Part shown: one piece after another, positions 24,094 through 34,397 of the stretch
Layout of the letters: every line of letters starts with the position of its first letter
Position numbering within the stretch: position 1 is the first letter of the stretch
From: Brenneria izadpanahii
GTDB taxonomy: Bacteria > Pseudomonadota > Gammaproteobacteria > Enterobacterales > Enterobacteriaceae
Length of the DNA: 64,000 nucleotides
Assembly: GCF_017569925.1 (NCBI RefSeq)
Contig: NZ_CP050854.1
Location: forward strand, 248,001-312,000
Direction of reading: 5' to 3'
Position numbers and translations under genes: made by a program
The notes under the pieces: model-generated
Told to the model about the DNA's origin: nothing
Database searches by the model: none
Seen by the model: the letters and a program-made list of their open reading frames with translations, nothing else

Positions 24094-24123
24094 AAAAAGC
24101 ACAGCTTCCGCTGTGCTTTTTTT
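24094..24123 (+). terminator. Terminator of ilvC
   Basis: The stem AAAAGCACAG / CTGTGCTTTT around CTTCCG is followed by further T residues. It lies 26 bases after the ilvC stop. Confidence 0.92.
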
Positions 24124-24140
24124 ATGGCGTCATCTCGAAG

Positions 24141-24218
24141 CCTCTCTTCCATCGTCATCCCCGCGCTGGCGGGGAGCTACTTGATACCAGAAAGATCCCT
24201 GCTGAGACGGGAATGACG
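24141..24218. repeat. Dispersed palindromic repeat, copy 2 (GTCATCCCCGC...GGGAATGAC)
   Basis: Starts CCTCTCTTCCATCGTCATCC, like the copy after maoP. The internal hairpin is CCCCGCGCTGGCGGGG and the end is GGGAATGACG, with terminal GTCAT/ATGAC inverted. It lies between the ilvC terminator and the end of putP, a typical intergenic niche for such elements. Confidence 0.8.
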
Positions 24219-24273
24219 GATTAGTCGGTTGCGACTTTATCGTCAAACCCCTTTTTTATCCCCCGGTTTGAGG

Positions 24274-25758
24274 TCAAACCGATCTGAATTCCGCTTCCGC
24301 CTTATGGAAACGCGTGGTAATCGCGTTGGACGGCGCTTTTCCCATCAGGCTGACGACAACGATAGTCAGGCAGTTAAACAGGAAACCGGGAATAATTTCA
24401 TATAGCCCCAGCCAGCCATAATGTTTCCAGATAAGCACGGTGGCCGCGCCGACGATCATCCCGAACAAAGCGCCGTTGCGCGTCATGCGCGGCCAGAGCA
24501 GCGAAATCAGGATCACCGGACCAAAAGCGGCGCCGAATCCCGCCCAGGCATAGCTGACCAGCCCCAGCACCCGGTTTTCCGGATCGGCGGACAAGGCGAT
24601 GGCGATAGCGGACACCAGCAGCACCATGGCTCTGCCAACCCAGACCAGCTCTTTCTGGCTGGCATTTTTACGCAGAAAGGGTTTGTATAAATCTTCGGTG
24701 ATCGCGCTTGAACACACCAGCAACTGGCAGCTCAGGGTACTCATTACCGCCGCCAGAATCGCAGACAGCAGCACGCCGGCAATCCACGGGTTGAATAACA
24801 GCATCGACAGTTCGATAAATACCCGTTCGCTGTTGTGCGAAACGTTGCCGGCCTGTTCCGGGTGGTTGGTAAAATAGGCGATGCCGAAGAAGCCGACGGT
24901 TACGGCGCCAGCCAGGCACAGGATCATCCAGGTCATGCTGATGCGGCGCGCGCTGCGGATGGTTTTGTGAGAATCCGCGGCCATAAAACGGGCAAGAATA
25001 TGCGGCTGGCCGAAATAGCCCAGGCCCCAGCCCATCAGCGAGATGATGGCGACAAAGTTTAACTCTTTGAACATATCCAGATTGGCCGGGTTTTTCGCTT
25101 CAATCACCATGAGCGAGCTATCAATCCCGCCCAGCGACAAGATCACCATCACCGGGGTCAGGATCAGGGCGAAAATCATCAGGCTGGCCTGAACGGTATC
25201 CGTCCAGCTTACGGCCAGAAAACCGCCGATAAAGGTATAGGCGATGGTTGCGGCGGCCCCCGCCCATAATGCGGTGTCGTAGCTCATATCGAAGGTGCTT
25301 TCAAACAGGCGGGCGCCGGCGACCACGCCGGAAGCGCAGTAAATGGTGAAAAAGATCAGAATGACCAGCGCGGAAATGACGCGCAGCAGCTTGCTTTTGT
25401 CTTCAAAACGATGGGTAAAGTAATCCGGCAGCGTCAGCGCGTTGTGATTGACTTCAGTGTGAACGCGCAGGCGGCCGGCAACCCAGCGCCAGTTCAGGTA
25501 AGCGCCGATTGTCAGGCCGATGGCGATCCAGCTTTCGGAAATACCGGAAATGAAAACGGCGCCGGGCAATCCCATCAATAACCAGCCGCTCATGTCCGAT
25601 GCGCCGGCGGATAGCGCGGTGACCAGACTCCCCATCCTTCTTCCGCCCAGAATGTAATCGCCGAAATTGTTGGTCGCCCGGTAAGCAAACAGGCCGATGA
25701 GTACCATCCCGAAGATGTACACCAAGAAAGTCACCAGCATGGGTGTGCTCATTGTCAT
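24274..25758 (-). CDS. putP: Sodium/proline symporter PutP
   Basis: A 494-residue inner-membrane SSS-family transporter that takes up L-proline with Na+. About 13 membrane helices can be drawn. The family block ALSAGASDMSGWLLMGLPGA (TM2, Na+ and proline site) and TLSCQLLVCSSAITEDLY are present, and the whole sequence is very close to E. coli PutP. In E. coli putP is divergent from putA at a distant locus. Here no putA flanks it and the gene sits between ilvC and ppiC. Confidence 0.96.
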   Translation of the reverse strand: MTMSTPMLVTFLVYIFGMVLIGLFAYRATNNFGDYILGGRRMGSLVTALSAGASDMSGWLLMGLPGAVFISGISESWIAIGLTIGAYLNWRWVAGRLRVHTEVNHNALTLPDYFTHRFEDKSKLLRVISALVILIFFTIYCASGVVAGARLFESTFDMSYDTALWAGAAATIAYTFIGGFLAVSWTDTVQASLMIFALILTPVMVILSLGGIDSSLMVIEAKNPANLDMFKELNFVAIISLMGWGLGYFGQPHILARFMAADSHKTIRSARRISMTWMILCLAGAVTVGFFGIAYFTNHPEQAGNVSHNSERVFIELSMLLFNPWIAGVLLSAILAAVMSTLSCQLLVCSSAITEDLYKPFLRKNASQKELVWVGRAMVLLVSAIAIALSADPENRVLGLVSYAWAGFGAAFGPVILISLLWPRMTRNGALFGMIVGAATVLIWKHYGWLGLYEIIPGFLFNCLTIVVVSLMGKAPSNAITTRFHKAEAEFRSV

Positions 25759-26153
25759 TCAACTCTCCACTTTCATTATTATTTTGCGCACCCTCTATGG
25801 TGCGGTAAGCCCTGGATCCCGTCTCTGGCCGGAACGGGGCGCAGAGGGGGATATCGACGCGCCTGGAATACCTCGGTCGAGCTCCTGCCAAATTGAAGCG
25901 GAAGAGATTATGCCGCAATCTCAGAAAGAAGAAAGCCATCAACCATTTCTGATGTTCACGCAACCGGATTTTCCGCCGTCGTTTATTCGGGCGGCGATAA
26001 CTGCGGCCTGAAACCGAACTTGCGCCGATATCGCGTGAACAGGCGAGAGAGCATCTGACGCCGGGCCGAAGGCGGGAGGAAATAGCAGCCTGATGACCAT
26101 CGGGTAAGCGGCGATATCGGCCTTCCCTGCTGCCGGGGAAGGCCGGGAGCGTC
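25759..26153. other. putP-ppiC intergenic region
   Basis: About 395 bases between the start of putP and the end of ppiC. It should contain the putP promoter. I see no convincing gene (a frame over 25697-26011 mostly overlaps putP and matches nothing), no repeat, and no strong hairpin except a weak GGCCTTCCC/GGGAAGGCC palindrome near 26120-26142, which may terminate ppiC. Confidence 0.5.
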
Positions 26154-26435
26154 TTAATTACGGTATAACACTTTAATCAGGTGATAACCGAACTGGGTTT
26201 TTACCGGACCCACGGGTTTTAGCAGCTCGCAGGAAAAAACCGCTTTATCAAAGGCGGGGACCATATCGCCTTTACGGAATTCGCCTAAATCGCCGCCGTT
26301 GCGCTTTGACGGGCAGGTTGAGTATTTCTGCGCCATTTGCTGAAAATCTGCGCCTTGTTCCAATTGAGCCAGGATGTCGTTGGCCTGTTGCTCGGTATCC
26401 ACCAGAATGTGGAGGGCTGCTGCGGTATTTGCCAT
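26154..26435 (-). CDS. ppiC: Peptidyl-prolyl cis-trans isomerase C (parvulin)
   Basis: A 93-residue cytosolic single-domain parvulin, the same size as E. coli PpiC/Par10. It shows the active-site His in ALHILV, the Cys/Met-containing [16 protein letters not shown] block, and QFGYHLIKV with the second histidine. It accelerates folding steps limited by proline isomerisation. The place between ilvC and rep is as in E. coli. Confidence 0.96.
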   Translation of the reverse strand: MANTAAALHILVDTEQQANDILAQLEQGADFQQMAQKYSTCPSKRNGGDLGEFRKGDMVPAFDKAVFSCELLKPVGPVKTQFGYHLIKVLYRN

Positions 26436-26652
26436 TTGATTACCTTTTTACGATGTTCCCTCTATCTTCCACATGCCGGCGTATTAATTCTGCAACGTGA
26501 AATCTATCGGGAGGAAGATGACCGCGTGCAATGTAACACCTGCAACGCCGGATGTGGACTGCGGCGTGCGTTTCAGAAGCTAATTCCCCGATAAAGATCG
26601 TCATGGCTTTCTGCTACAATCGCCTCCTGTTTGATGATCGAGCCTTACCGTT

Positions 26653-28680
26653 ATGCGTCTAAACTCCAGCCAACAACATGCCGTCGAATTTGTTACTGGT
26701 CCCTGTCTGGTACTGGCGGGCGCCGGTTCAGGCAAGACGCGCGTCATTACCAATAAGATCGCCCATCTGATTCGCCAGTGCGGCTATCAACCACGGCATA
26801 TCGCCGCGGTGACCTTTACCAATAAAGCCGCGCGTGAGATGAAAGAGCGCGTCGCGCACACGCTGGGACGGAAAGAAACCCGTGGACTGACGATAGCGAC
26901 CTTCCATACGCTGGGGCTGGAGATCATCAAGCGTGAATATGCCGCGCTGGGGATGAAAGCGAATTTCTCGCTCTTTGACGATCAGGATCAGATGGCGCTA
27001 TTGAAGGAGTTAACCGAACAGTGGCTGGAGAATGATAAAACGCTGTTGCAGCAGTTAACCTCAACGATCTCGAACTGGAAAAACGATCTTATCGACCCTT
27101 CCGGCGCGGCGGCGGCGGCGCGTTCCGAGCGTGACCGGCTGTTTGCGCACTGCTACGCGCTGTATCACGATCATCTGCGCGCCTGCAACGTGCTGGACTT
27201 CGACGATCTTATTCTGCTGCCGACGCTGCTATTGAAACATAACGATGAAGTGCGCGAACGCTGGCAGAACCGCCTGCGCTATCTGCTGGTGGATGAGTAT
27301 CAGGACACCAATACCAGCCAGTATGAACTGGTGAAATCGCTGGTGGGCAGCCGCGCGCGCTTCACCGTGGTAGGGGATGACGATCAGTCGATTTATTCCT
27401 GGCGCGGCGCGCGGCCGCAAAATCTGGTGCTGTTGCAGCAGGACTTTCCGGCGCTGGAAGTGATTAAGCTGGAGCAGAACTATCGATCTTCAGGACGAAT
27501 TCTGAAAGCCGCCAATATCCTGATCGCCAATAACCCGCACGTGTTTGAAAAGCGCCTTTTCTCTGAGCTGGGCTATGGCGACGAATTAAAAATCATCACC
27601 GCCAACAATGAAGACCATGAGGCCGAACGCGTGGTCGGCGAACTGATCGCCCACCATTTTATCAATAAGACCCAGTATGGCGATTACGCCATTCTGTACC
27701 GGGGTAATCATCAGTCGCGCCTGTTTGAAAAAATGCTGATGCAAAACCGCATTCCCTATCGGATTTCTGGCGGCACTTCATTTTTCTCCCGCCCGGAAAT
27801 CAAGGATCTGCTGGCCTATCTGCGCGTGTTGACCAACCCGGATGACGACAGCGCCTTTTTGCGGATCGTCAACACGCCCAAGCGTGAAATCGGCCCGGCG
27901 ACGTTAAAGAAACTGGGGGAATGGGCCAATCAGCGCAATAAAAGCCTGTTCAACGCCAGCTTTGATTTGGGATTGAGCCAGTCCCTGACCGGGCGCGGGC
28001 TGGAGTCTTTGCAGCGTTTTACTCAGTGGGTGGCCGATGTCGCCCGGTTGGCCGAACGGGAGCCGGTTGCGGCGGTGCGGGATCTGATCCACGGGCTGGA
28101 TTACGAGAGCTGGCTATATGAAACCTCCCCCAGCCCGAAAGCCGCCGAAATGCGGATGAAAAACGTCAATCAGCTTTTTAGCTGGATGACGGAAATGCTG
28201 GAAGGATCGGATCTGGATGAGCCGATGACGCTGACTCAGGTGGTTACGCGCTTTACCCTGCGGGATATGATGGAACGGGGCGAGAATGAAGAAGAGCTGG
28301 ATCAGGTGCAGCTTATGACGCTGCATGCGTCAAAAGGTCTGGAATTTCCTTATGTTTTTCTGGTGGGCATGGAAGAAGGGCTGTTGCCGCATCAGAGCAG
28401 CATTGATGAAGATAATGTCGATGAGGAACGGCGCCTGGCGTATGTCGGCATTACCCGCGCGCAGCGTGAGCTTACCTTTACCCTGTGTAAAGAGCGGCGT
28501 CAGTACGGCGAGCTGGTGCGACCTGAGCCCAGCCGCTTCCTGCTTGAACTGCCGCAGGATGACGTGCAGTGGGAGAGCGAGCGTAAAGTGGTCAGCGCGC
28601 AGGAACGGATGCAAAAAGGGCAAAGCCATCTGGCGAATATCCGCGCGCAGCTGGCCAAGGCGAAGGACGCCGGCAAGTAG
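26653..28680 (+). CDS. rep: ATP-dependent DNA helicase Rep
   Basis: A 675-residue superfamily 1A 3'-5' helicase that accompanies the replisome and clears proteins ahead of forks. Walker A is GAGSGKTR (residues 23-30). Motif II is VDEYQDTN, motif [15 protein letters not shown], motif [13 protein letters not shown], motif [13 protein letters not shown] and motif [12 protein letters not shown]. The length and the absence of a UvrD-like C-terminus favour Rep, and the position after ppiC agrees. Confidence 0.97.
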   Translation: MRLNSSQQHAVEFVTGPCLVLAGAGSGKTRVITNKIAHLIRQCGYQPRHIAAVTFTNKAAREMKERVAHTLGRKETRGLTIATFHTLGLEIIKREYAALGMKANFSLFDDQDQMALLKELTEQWLENDKTLLQQLTSTISNWKNDLIDPSGAAAAARSERDRLFAHCYALYHDHLRACNVLDFDDLILLPTLLLKHNDEVRERWQNRLRYLLVDEYQDTNTSQYELVKSLVGSRARFTVVGDDDQSIYSWRGARPQNLVLLQQDFPALEVIKLEQNYRSSGRILKAANILIANNPHVFEKRLFSELGYGDELKIITANNEDHEAERVVGELIAHHFINKTQYGDYAILYRGNHQSRLFEKMLMQNRIPYRISGGTSFFSRPEIKDLLAYLRVLTNPDDDSAFLRIVNTPKREIGPATLKKLGEWANQRNKSLFNASFDLGLSQSLTGRGLESLQRFTQWVADVARLAEREPVAAVRDLIHGLDYESWLYETSPSPKAAEMRMKNVNQLFSWMTEMLEGSDLDEPMTLTQVVTRFTLRDMMERGENEEELDQVQLMTLHASKGLEFPYVFLVGMEEGLLPHQSSIDEDNVDEERRLAYVGITRAQRELTFTLCKERRQYGELVRPEPSRFLLELPQDDVQWESERKVVSAQERMQKGQSHLANIRAQLAKAKDAGK

Positions 28681-28722
28681 CCCGGCGGTTTTATTCAGGG
28701 CGGTAGGCCCGCCCTGAACGCA

Positions 28723-30540
28723 TCATTGATTCACTACTTTTCCATCCACGCTTACATTGTCCGTCGCGCTGAAATTCCACGGCGTTTCTCCGCCGCGCAA
28801 CCGGCTGAATATGACGTTGTCGAACTGGCTGTCGCGTAAATCGCCGATCGCCGCAGGCGGAACGTTATCCAGCCTGACGTTATCGAAGCGGATTTTATCG
28901 TGCCAGGCGTTTTTCGCGCTATCGCCTTTAATTTCAAGCGACGGTGATGAGCCGGTTGTTCCCTGTACCGTGACATTTTTAATGAGAAAATCATGAAACT
29001 TAGCGGGCGTCTTTGACGGGGGGTAGTCGATCTTGGCATTAGGATCGGAGTAGCTCAGGGTAATCACCACCGCCTGTTTGGCTATGTCTTTCATCGCATT
29101 GTTTCGAAAAAGAACATGGCGCGCGCCGCCGCCGATGTCGGTGGCGCTTTTCGCCCGTAAGCCAATATCCGTCAGATACATGACATTGTTTTCCGCCACG
29201 ATATGCTCGATCCAGGCGCCGGTGTGGCTGCCCGTCACGATCGCGCCATGTCCCATGCGGAAGTAGTTATTGAAGAGCCAGGCGCCGCGCATGGGATCTT
29301 GTCGCTTGGCTTCCTCCCCCGTTCCGGCGGCAAAGTTGATGCAGTCGTCGCCGGTATCAAAAAAGTTATTGAATACCATCACGTTTTTACTGTTGCCGAA
29401 TTCGATGCCGTCGCCGTTGTTGGCATCATAGGTTTGGTGGATCAAACCGTTGGCTACGACGTTATGGTTCTCCAGATTCATGATGCCGTGAAAAGCCGGG
29501 TTACGCACCGTAAAGTCAGCCAGGTAGACATTTTCGACTCCGCGTAAGGTGATCAGGCTGGAACGTCGTTGCCCATAGGCGGTTTTAAGATCCATTCCGC
29601 CGGCGACAGCCTGCGCGACCTGATTTTTAGCCAGGATGCCGTCTTCATGTACCTTGCTGTTTTTACTGGCGATATATTGCGGCAATAGATTACCCGACTC
29701 GTCTTTGATTTCGCCTTTTTCGCTGCGCTTCCAGCCATTGCCGTCGATCACCCCTTTGCCGATGATACGAATATTGCGAAAAGCGCCGGGGTGCGAACTT
29801 TTGGCGTCAATGGCATTGATTAACGACGCCGGGCGTTCGATGGTGGAGTAAGGGTAGAGGCGATAGCCGGCCGGGTAGTCGGCTGGGTTGTCCGATCCCA
29901 GCAAAACGGCGCCCTCTTGCAAATTCAGCGTCATATCGCTTTTTAACCAGAGCGCGCCGGTTTTATAGGTTCCGGCGGGGATATCGATCCGGCAGCCTGC
30001 TTTACAGGAGTCAATGGCCTGCTGGATAACGGCGGTGTTCAATGTTTTGCCATCCGGCTTCGCTCCCAGATCGTTGATATTAATAATTTGGGAGTATGCC
30101 GCGGTTTTGGCGCTTACCGGGTTGCTGTCGGCGGACAGCGAGCCATCCGTCCGCACCGCCCGGACGGTGAAATGGTATGCCGTGTCGGGCCGCAGATTTT
30201 CAACCTTAAAGCTGTGTATCGCTATTTTATGGTGGAAATCGGCTTTATCGTCGGCGTAAAACGCATTGATATATGGTTTGGCCGGTGAGTGCCGATCGTT
30301 ATTTTGACTGGCAAGCCCCAGGGATTTTCCATCCTGATAAACGCGGTAATCCGCGATATCGCGGGAGTCTTCGGGGGATTCCCATACCAGAACAATACTG
30401 CGATCGTCATAGGCCAGGGTCGGCACCTGGAGATTTTGCGGCGCGGGTAGCGCAGGGGCGGCGAAAAGGCTCAATGGCGCGATTGTCAGGCTTAACATTA
30501 CTGCAAATACACCGGTACGATAACGGGTAGAAGGTCGCAT
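28723..30540 (-). CDS. pehX: Secreted exo-poly-alpha-D-galacturonosidase (GH28, PehX-like)
   Basis: A 605-residue pectinolytic enzyme expected to release digalacturonate from the ends of polygalacturonate. A signal peptide covers residues 1-28 (cut near LFAAP). A fibronectin type III domain covers about 34-146, and a right-handed beta-helix GH28 domain follows from about 150. Catalytic residues seen are D377 in NGDGIEF, D398-D399 in TGDDCINF and H431 in MGHGAIV; the substrate-lysine motif is the LRAKS variant at 461. The size and Fn3-GH28 order match Dickeya PehX. The gene is inserted between rep and gppA and has its own KdgR-type operator. Confidence 0.92.
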   Translation of the reverse strand: MRPSTRYRTGVFAVMLSLTIAPLSLFAAPALPAPQNLQVPTLAYDDRSIVLVWESPEDSRDIADYRVYQDGKSLGLASQNNDRHSPAKPYINAFYADDKADFHHKIAIHSFKVENLRPDTAYHFTVRAVRTDGSLSADSNPVSAKTAAYSQIININDLGAKPDGKTLNTAVIQQAIDSCKAGCRIDIPAGTYKTGALWLKSDMTLNLQEGAVLLGSDNPADYPAGYRLYPYSTIERPASLINAIDAKSSHPGAFRNIRIIGKGVIDGNGWKRSEKGEIKDESGNLLPQYIASKNSKVHEDGILAKNQVAQAVAGGMDLKTAYGQRRSSLITLRGVENVYLADFTVRNPAFHGIMNLENHNVVANGLIHQTYDANNGDGIEFGNSKNVMVFNNFFDTGDDCINFAAGTGEEAKRQDPMRGAWLFNNYFRMGHGAIVTGSHTGAWIEHIVAENNVMYLTDIGLRAKSATDIGGGARHVLFRNNAMKDIAKQAVVITLSYSDPNAKIDYPPSKTPAKFHDFLIKNVTVQGTTGSSPSLEIKGDSAKNAWHDKIRFDNVRLDNVPPAAIGDLRDSQFDNVIFSRLRGGETPWNFSATDNVSVDGKVVNQ

Positions 30541-30616
30541 GTTTATCCTTGATTATTAAGTTTGCCGGGTTAATTGACGCTACCGGACAAGTCGTTCTCA
30601 GAAGGGGGATTTTTAC

Positions 30617-30637
30617 AATAGAAACAATGTTTCATAA
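30617..30637 (-). promoter_or_regulatory. KdgR-type operator upstream of pehX
   Basis: The near-perfect palindrome ATAGAAACAATGTTTCATA fits the KdgR box of pectinolytic enterobacteria (GAAAC-N3-GTTTC core with A/T flanks). It lies 77-97 bases before the pehX start. A half-site (CATTGTTTC) follows at 30647-30655. KdgR would repress until pectin catabolites such as 2-keto-3-deoxygluconate appear. Confidence 0.8.
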
Positions 30638-30744
30638 AAATACATCCATTGTTTCTTTTTTGACGGGAAGAGGATCACAGAACCGCGAATGGTCTTAAAA
30701 ACGGAAGGCGAGGGCGAGCAGCCGAGAACGCTGCCCGCAGAATA

Positions 30745-32241
30745 TCACAAAGTATTTTCTTTCAGGATCAACGGCCAGTGAACATAGCTTTGCCAGCGGC
30801 TTTCCTGTTCCAGATTTTCCGCCCTCAACGGATGCCGGGCCAGCCAGCCGGCGGGCAGAATAACGTTCAGGTTTTCTCCTTCGGCCTGCAGACGAACATC
30901 GGGAAGGGTGTCGTCGCGACGGCGGCTGGCAAAGATAATCGCCAGACGCAGCAAGCGGCATAAACGTTGCGCCTGTATCGCCGGCAGCGCGTTTTGCTGG
31001 TTTAGCAACATCAGATCGACGGGGTTGCTCTGGTTTTGCAGCAACGTCGCCAACAGCTTCTGTTGTGCGGGGGTAAAGCCGGGAAGGTCGCTGTTGCGGA
31101 TCAGGTACGCGGCATGTTGAGATGACTGGCGAAAATTGATGCTCAAACCAATTTCATGAACTTGACAGGCATTGTGCAGCAGCTCGCGACATCGCTCGTC
31201 CAACTGCCAATCTCCGGCTACTTGCCGTAGAAAATTATCGGCCAGCGAGCTTACCCGCTCGGCCTGTTCGATATCCAGCAGATAGCGGCGCTGCAAATTG
31301 TGCAGCGTGCGGTGGCGGATATCCCGCTCAATCGGCAAATGCAGCATGCCGTACACCAAACCCTCGCGCAGCGCGCCGCCGGCCAGCGTCATGGTTTTGA
31401 TGTCGAGCTCCTGAAAAACCGCTAACAGGATAGCCAGCCCGCTGGGAAAAACCAGCGCGCGTTCCAGAGTAAGCCCTTCGATTTCAAGCTCTTCCAGCTT
31501 GCTGCACTGGATTGCGTGCTGTTTCAACTGCTGGAGTTTCTCCAGGGTAATGTATTCATCCATCCCCTGGGCGACCATGATTTCCTGCAGCGCCTGAACG
31601 GTGCCCGATGCGCCGACACAGATCTGCCACCCTTGTTCATGCAGCGCCTTCGCGACCGAGCGCACCATTTTGCGGGCGGCCTGTTCGGCGCGCTCAAAAT
31701 TTCCGGCTTCCAGATTGCGATCGCTGAAGTAGCGTTCCAGCCAGGTTACGCATCCCATCGGTAAGCTGAAAAGCCGAGTAGCCTGAGCGCCGACGCCGGT
31801 AGCCAGTTCGGTGCTGCCTCCGCCGATATCGACCACCAGACGTTTCTCCGGGCCGCCGGTAGTATGGGCGACGCCCTGATAGATCAGTCTGGCTTCTTCT
31901 TCACCGCTGATGACCTGCACCGGTAAGCCCAGTATCTGACGGGCCTGTTGCAGAAATTCGTCGGCATTGGCGGCGAGCCGTAAGGTCGCCGTGGCCACTA
32001 CGCGCACCTGTTCCAGGGGAATATCCTGCAACCGCTCCGAAAAAAGCTGCAGGCATTGCCAGCCTCGTTGCATCGCTTCCTGCGATAACCGGTTTTGCTT
32101 ATCCAGCCCGGCGGCAAGACGGACTTTCCGTTTTATTTTCGCCAAGGTCTGAATACTTCCGGCGGTTTCCCGGACCACCAGCATATGGAAACTGTTGGAG
32201 CCGAGGTCGATGGCCGCATAAAGTGAAGAAGAACTTAGCAT
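30745..32241 (-). CDS. gppA: Guanosine pentaphosphatase / exopolyphosphatase GppA
   Basis: A 498-residue enzyme of the Ppx/GppA family. It hydrolyses pppGpp to ppGpp and can degrade polyphosphate. The N-terminal actin-like ATPase fold has [15 protein letters not shown] (phosphate 1), [14 protein letters not shown] and [12 protein letters not shown]. The C-terminal half is an HD-like helical domain ([12 protein letters not shown]). It lies six bases after rhlB on the same strand, as in E. coli. Confidence 0.96.
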   Translation of the reverse strand: MLSSSSLYAAIDLGSNSFHMLVVRETAGSIQTLAKIKRKVRLAAGLDKQNRLSQEAMQRGWQCLQLFSERLQDIPLEQVRVVATATLRLAANADEFLQQARQILGLPVQVISGEEEARLIYQGVAHTTGGPEKRLVVDIGGGSTELATGVGAQATRLFSLPMGCVTWLERYFSDRNLEAGNFERAEQAARKMVRSVAKALHEQGWQICVGASGTVQALQEIMVAQGMDEYITLEKLQQLKQHAIQCSKLEELEIEGLTLERALVFPSGLAILLAVFQELDIKTMTLAGGALREGLVYGMLHLPIERDIRHRTLHNLQRRYLLDIEQAERVSSLADNFLRQVAGDWQLDERCRELLHNACQVHEIGLSINFRQSSQHAAYLIRNSDLPGFTPAQQKLLATLLQNQSNPVDLMLLNQQNALPAIQAQRLCRLLRLAIIFASRRRDDTLPDVRLQAEGENLNVILPAGWLARHPLRAENLEQESRWQSYVHWPLILKENTL

Positions 32242-32247
32242 TCCGAA

Positions 32248-33537
32248 TCAACCCTGCCGTTTACGATTAGTGCGAGGCGCTCCGCTGCGGCGCGGCGTAT
32301 TGTGCCTGCGCGCGCTGTTGTTGGCGCGAGGCGGGCGCGTTAAACGTTTGGGGGCCGGTAAATCGTTAAGCAGGGCGTCGCTATTGTATTTACTGACCGG
32401 AATATGGTGGCCGATATAGGTTTCAATCGCCGGCAAATTCAGCGCATATTCTTCGCAGGCAAGACTGATGGAGAAACCGCTTTCGCCCGCGCGGCCGGTG
32501 CGGCCGATACGGTGAACATAGTCTTCGCAATCGTCCGGCAGATCGTAGTTGAATACGTGAGTGACGGACGGAATATGCAGGCCGCGCGCCGCGACGTCCG
32601 TCGCCACCAGAATATCCAGATTGCCGTGAGTGAAATCATCCAGAATTCGCAGGCGTTTCTTTTGCGCCACGTCGCCGGTCAACAGACCGACACGATGGCC
32701 GTCGGCGGCTAAATGACCCCAGATATCCTCACAACGGTGTTTGGTATTGGCGAAAATAATGCAGCGATCGGGCCACTCTTCCTCAAGAAGTGTCTGCAAC
32801 AGGCGCATTTTTTCTTCATTAGACGGATAAAACAGCTCTTCTTTAATGCGATGTCCGGTTTTTTGCTCCGGTTCGACTTCCACGTATTCCGCATTATTCA
32901 TTTGTTCAAAGGCAAGTTCACGCACGCGGTAGGAGAGCGTCGCGGAAAAGAGCATATTCAGGCGCTGGGTCACCGGCGGCATGCGGCGGAACAGCCAGCG
33001 AATATCTTTGATAAAGCCGAGATCGTACATGCGATCGGCTTCATCCAGCACAACAACCTGGATCGCTCCCAGATTAATGTGGTTTTGTTTGGTGTAGTCG
33101 ATCAGGCGGCCCGTGGTGCCAACCAGAATATCGACGCCGCTTTCCAGCACCTTGAGCTGTTTATCATAACCGTCGCCGCCATAGGCAAGACCGAGTTTCA
33201 GGCCTGTCAGACGGGAAAGCGCCTCTGCGTCGGAGTGAATCTGCACGGCTAATTCACGGGTCGGCGCCATGATTAACGCGCGCGGCTGATTGACCTGACG
33301 CTCCGCGCTAGCGGGGTGTGAAAGCAAATAATGGAAAGTAGACGCGAGAAAAGCCAGCGTCTTGCCAGTACCGGTTTGCGCCTGACCTGCGACATCACGC
33401 CCTGACAAAGTCAGCGGCAATGCTAACGCCTGGATCGGTGTGCAGTTATGAAACCCTTTACTTTCAAGGGCTTCGATAACCTGCGGGTGCAGGGCGAAGT
33501 CGGAAAACTTCTGTTCAGTTAAGTGTGTTTTGCTCAT
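32248..33537 (-). CDS. rhlB: DEAD-box RNA helicase RhlB
   Basis: A 429-residue ATP-dependent RNA helicase of the RNA degradosome, where it binds RNase E. Motifs in order: Q motif [13 protein letters not shown], Walker [28 protein letters not shown], and [13 protein letters not shown]. The C-terminal tail is basic and Arg-rich ([19 protein letters not shown]), typical of RhlB. It is divergent from trxA, as in E. coli. Confidence 0.97.
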   Translation of the reverse strand: MSKTHLTEQKFSDFALHPQVIEALESKGFHNCTPIQALALPLTLSGRDVAGQAQTGTGKTLAFLASTFHYLLSHPASAERQVNQPRALIMAPTRELAVQIHSDAEALSRLTGLKLGLAYGGDGYDKQLKVLESGVDILVGTTGRLIDYTKQNHINLGAIQVVVLDEADRMYDLGFIKDIRWLFRRMPPVTQRLNMLFSATLSYRVRELAFEQMNNAEYVEVEPEQKTGHRIKEELFYPSNEEKMRLLQTLLEEEWPDRCIIFANTKHRCEDIWGHLAADGHRVGLLTGDVAQKKRLRILDDFTHGNLDILVATDVAARGLHIPSVTHVFNYDLPDDCEDYVHRIGRTGRAGESGFSISLACEEYALNLPAIETYIGHHIPVSKYNSDALLNDLPAPKRLTRPPRANNSARRHNTPRRSGAPRTNRKRQG

Positions 33538-33656
33538 AGTGTGGTAGAATATCAGCTAACTATTGCTTTACGAAAGCGTATCCGGTGAAATAAAGTCAAC
33601 CTTATTGTTGGTTAATGCTACACCAACAAGGTAGACATAATCCTGTGGAGTAAAAC

Positions 33657-33983
33657 ATGAGCGATAAAATTATTCACCTGACTGACGGCAGTTTCGATAC
33701 GCAAGTGTTGCAAGCTGAGGGCGCAACCCTGGTTGATTTCTGGGCTGAGTGGTGTGGTCCTTGTAAAATGATCGCTCCTATTCTGGATGAAATCGCTGAA
33801 GAGTTTGCCGGTAAGCTGACCATTGCCAAACTCAACATTGATGAAAACCCGGCAACCGCGCCGAAATACGGCATTCGCGGCATTCCAACCTTGCTGTTGT
33901 TCAAAAACGGCGAAGTTGCGGCAACCAAAGTGGGCGCATTGTCCAAAGGCCAACTGAAAGAGTTCCTGAGCGCCAATCTGTAA
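33657..33983 (+). CDS. trxA: Thioredoxin 1
   Basis: A 108-residue cytosolic dithiol oxidoreductase with the WCGPC active site (W32-C33-G34-P35-C36), the cis-proline in RGIPTLLLF and the buried aspartate in LVDFWAEW. It is a reductant for ribonucleotide reductase, PAPS reductase and methionine sulfoxide reductases. A GGAG ribosome site precedes the ATG. Confidence 0.98.
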   Translation: MSDKIIHLTDGSFDTQVLQAEGATLVDFWAEWCGPCKMIAPILDEIAEEFAGKLTIAKLNIDENPATAPKYGIRGIPTLLLFKNGEVAATKVGALSKGQLKEFLSANL

Positions 33984-34397
33984 ATTTCCGGGGGCGGGCA
34001 AGCGGACAATGAGTAATTCTCATATTCACTGCTTGCCGCCCGTCAGGAAGCGTGCTAGATTCTTCAACACTGCATATCGTACTTACCTATGTTTAAGCTT
34101 AGCTTTTAAGCTTAAGCCTGAAAGTTTGAGTCTAAAGCATTACTCTGTGTCAAAATCGGAAAGTCATTGATTTATAAAAATGTTCGTCATCTGGTTTGGG
34201 CAATCTAATAGTTTTAAAATAATTTGTTTTATGTGCTTTCGATCCCTTGCCATCGTTTTGTGCAGAGTCTGCACGCCTTAAGCGCGAAGCAAAACGAACA
34301 CCTGGTGATTGGAGGTTGTTATAGAGGCATGGATGACCCTGCCATACCATTCACGTTAATAGTTCGAGATTTACCCCGAGTTTAAGAACCCACCACT
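33984..34397 (+). other. trxA-rho intergenic region / rho leader
   Basis: About 410 bases. Just after trxA, CGGGCAAGC and GCTTGCCGCCCG form a long stem (33990-34042) without a T run. An 8-bp perfect inverted repeat TTAAGCTT...AAGCTTAA lies at 34093-34115. The rest is the presumed rho leader, where E. coli rho is autoregulated by Rho-dependent attenuation. An 18-codon frame (34329-34385) with AGAGG before it could be a leader peptide, but it does not resemble E. coli RhoL and is not called. Confidence 0.5.

Noticed and set aside
25697..26011. 104-codon plus-strand frame over the putP start and its upstream region
   Set aside because: Begins inside putP antisense, no family resemblance, no ribosome site; not a putA remnant.
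34329..34385. 18-codon frame with AGAGG upstream in the rho leader
   Set aside because: Does not resemble E. coli RhoL; kept only as a remark because short frames are common by chance.
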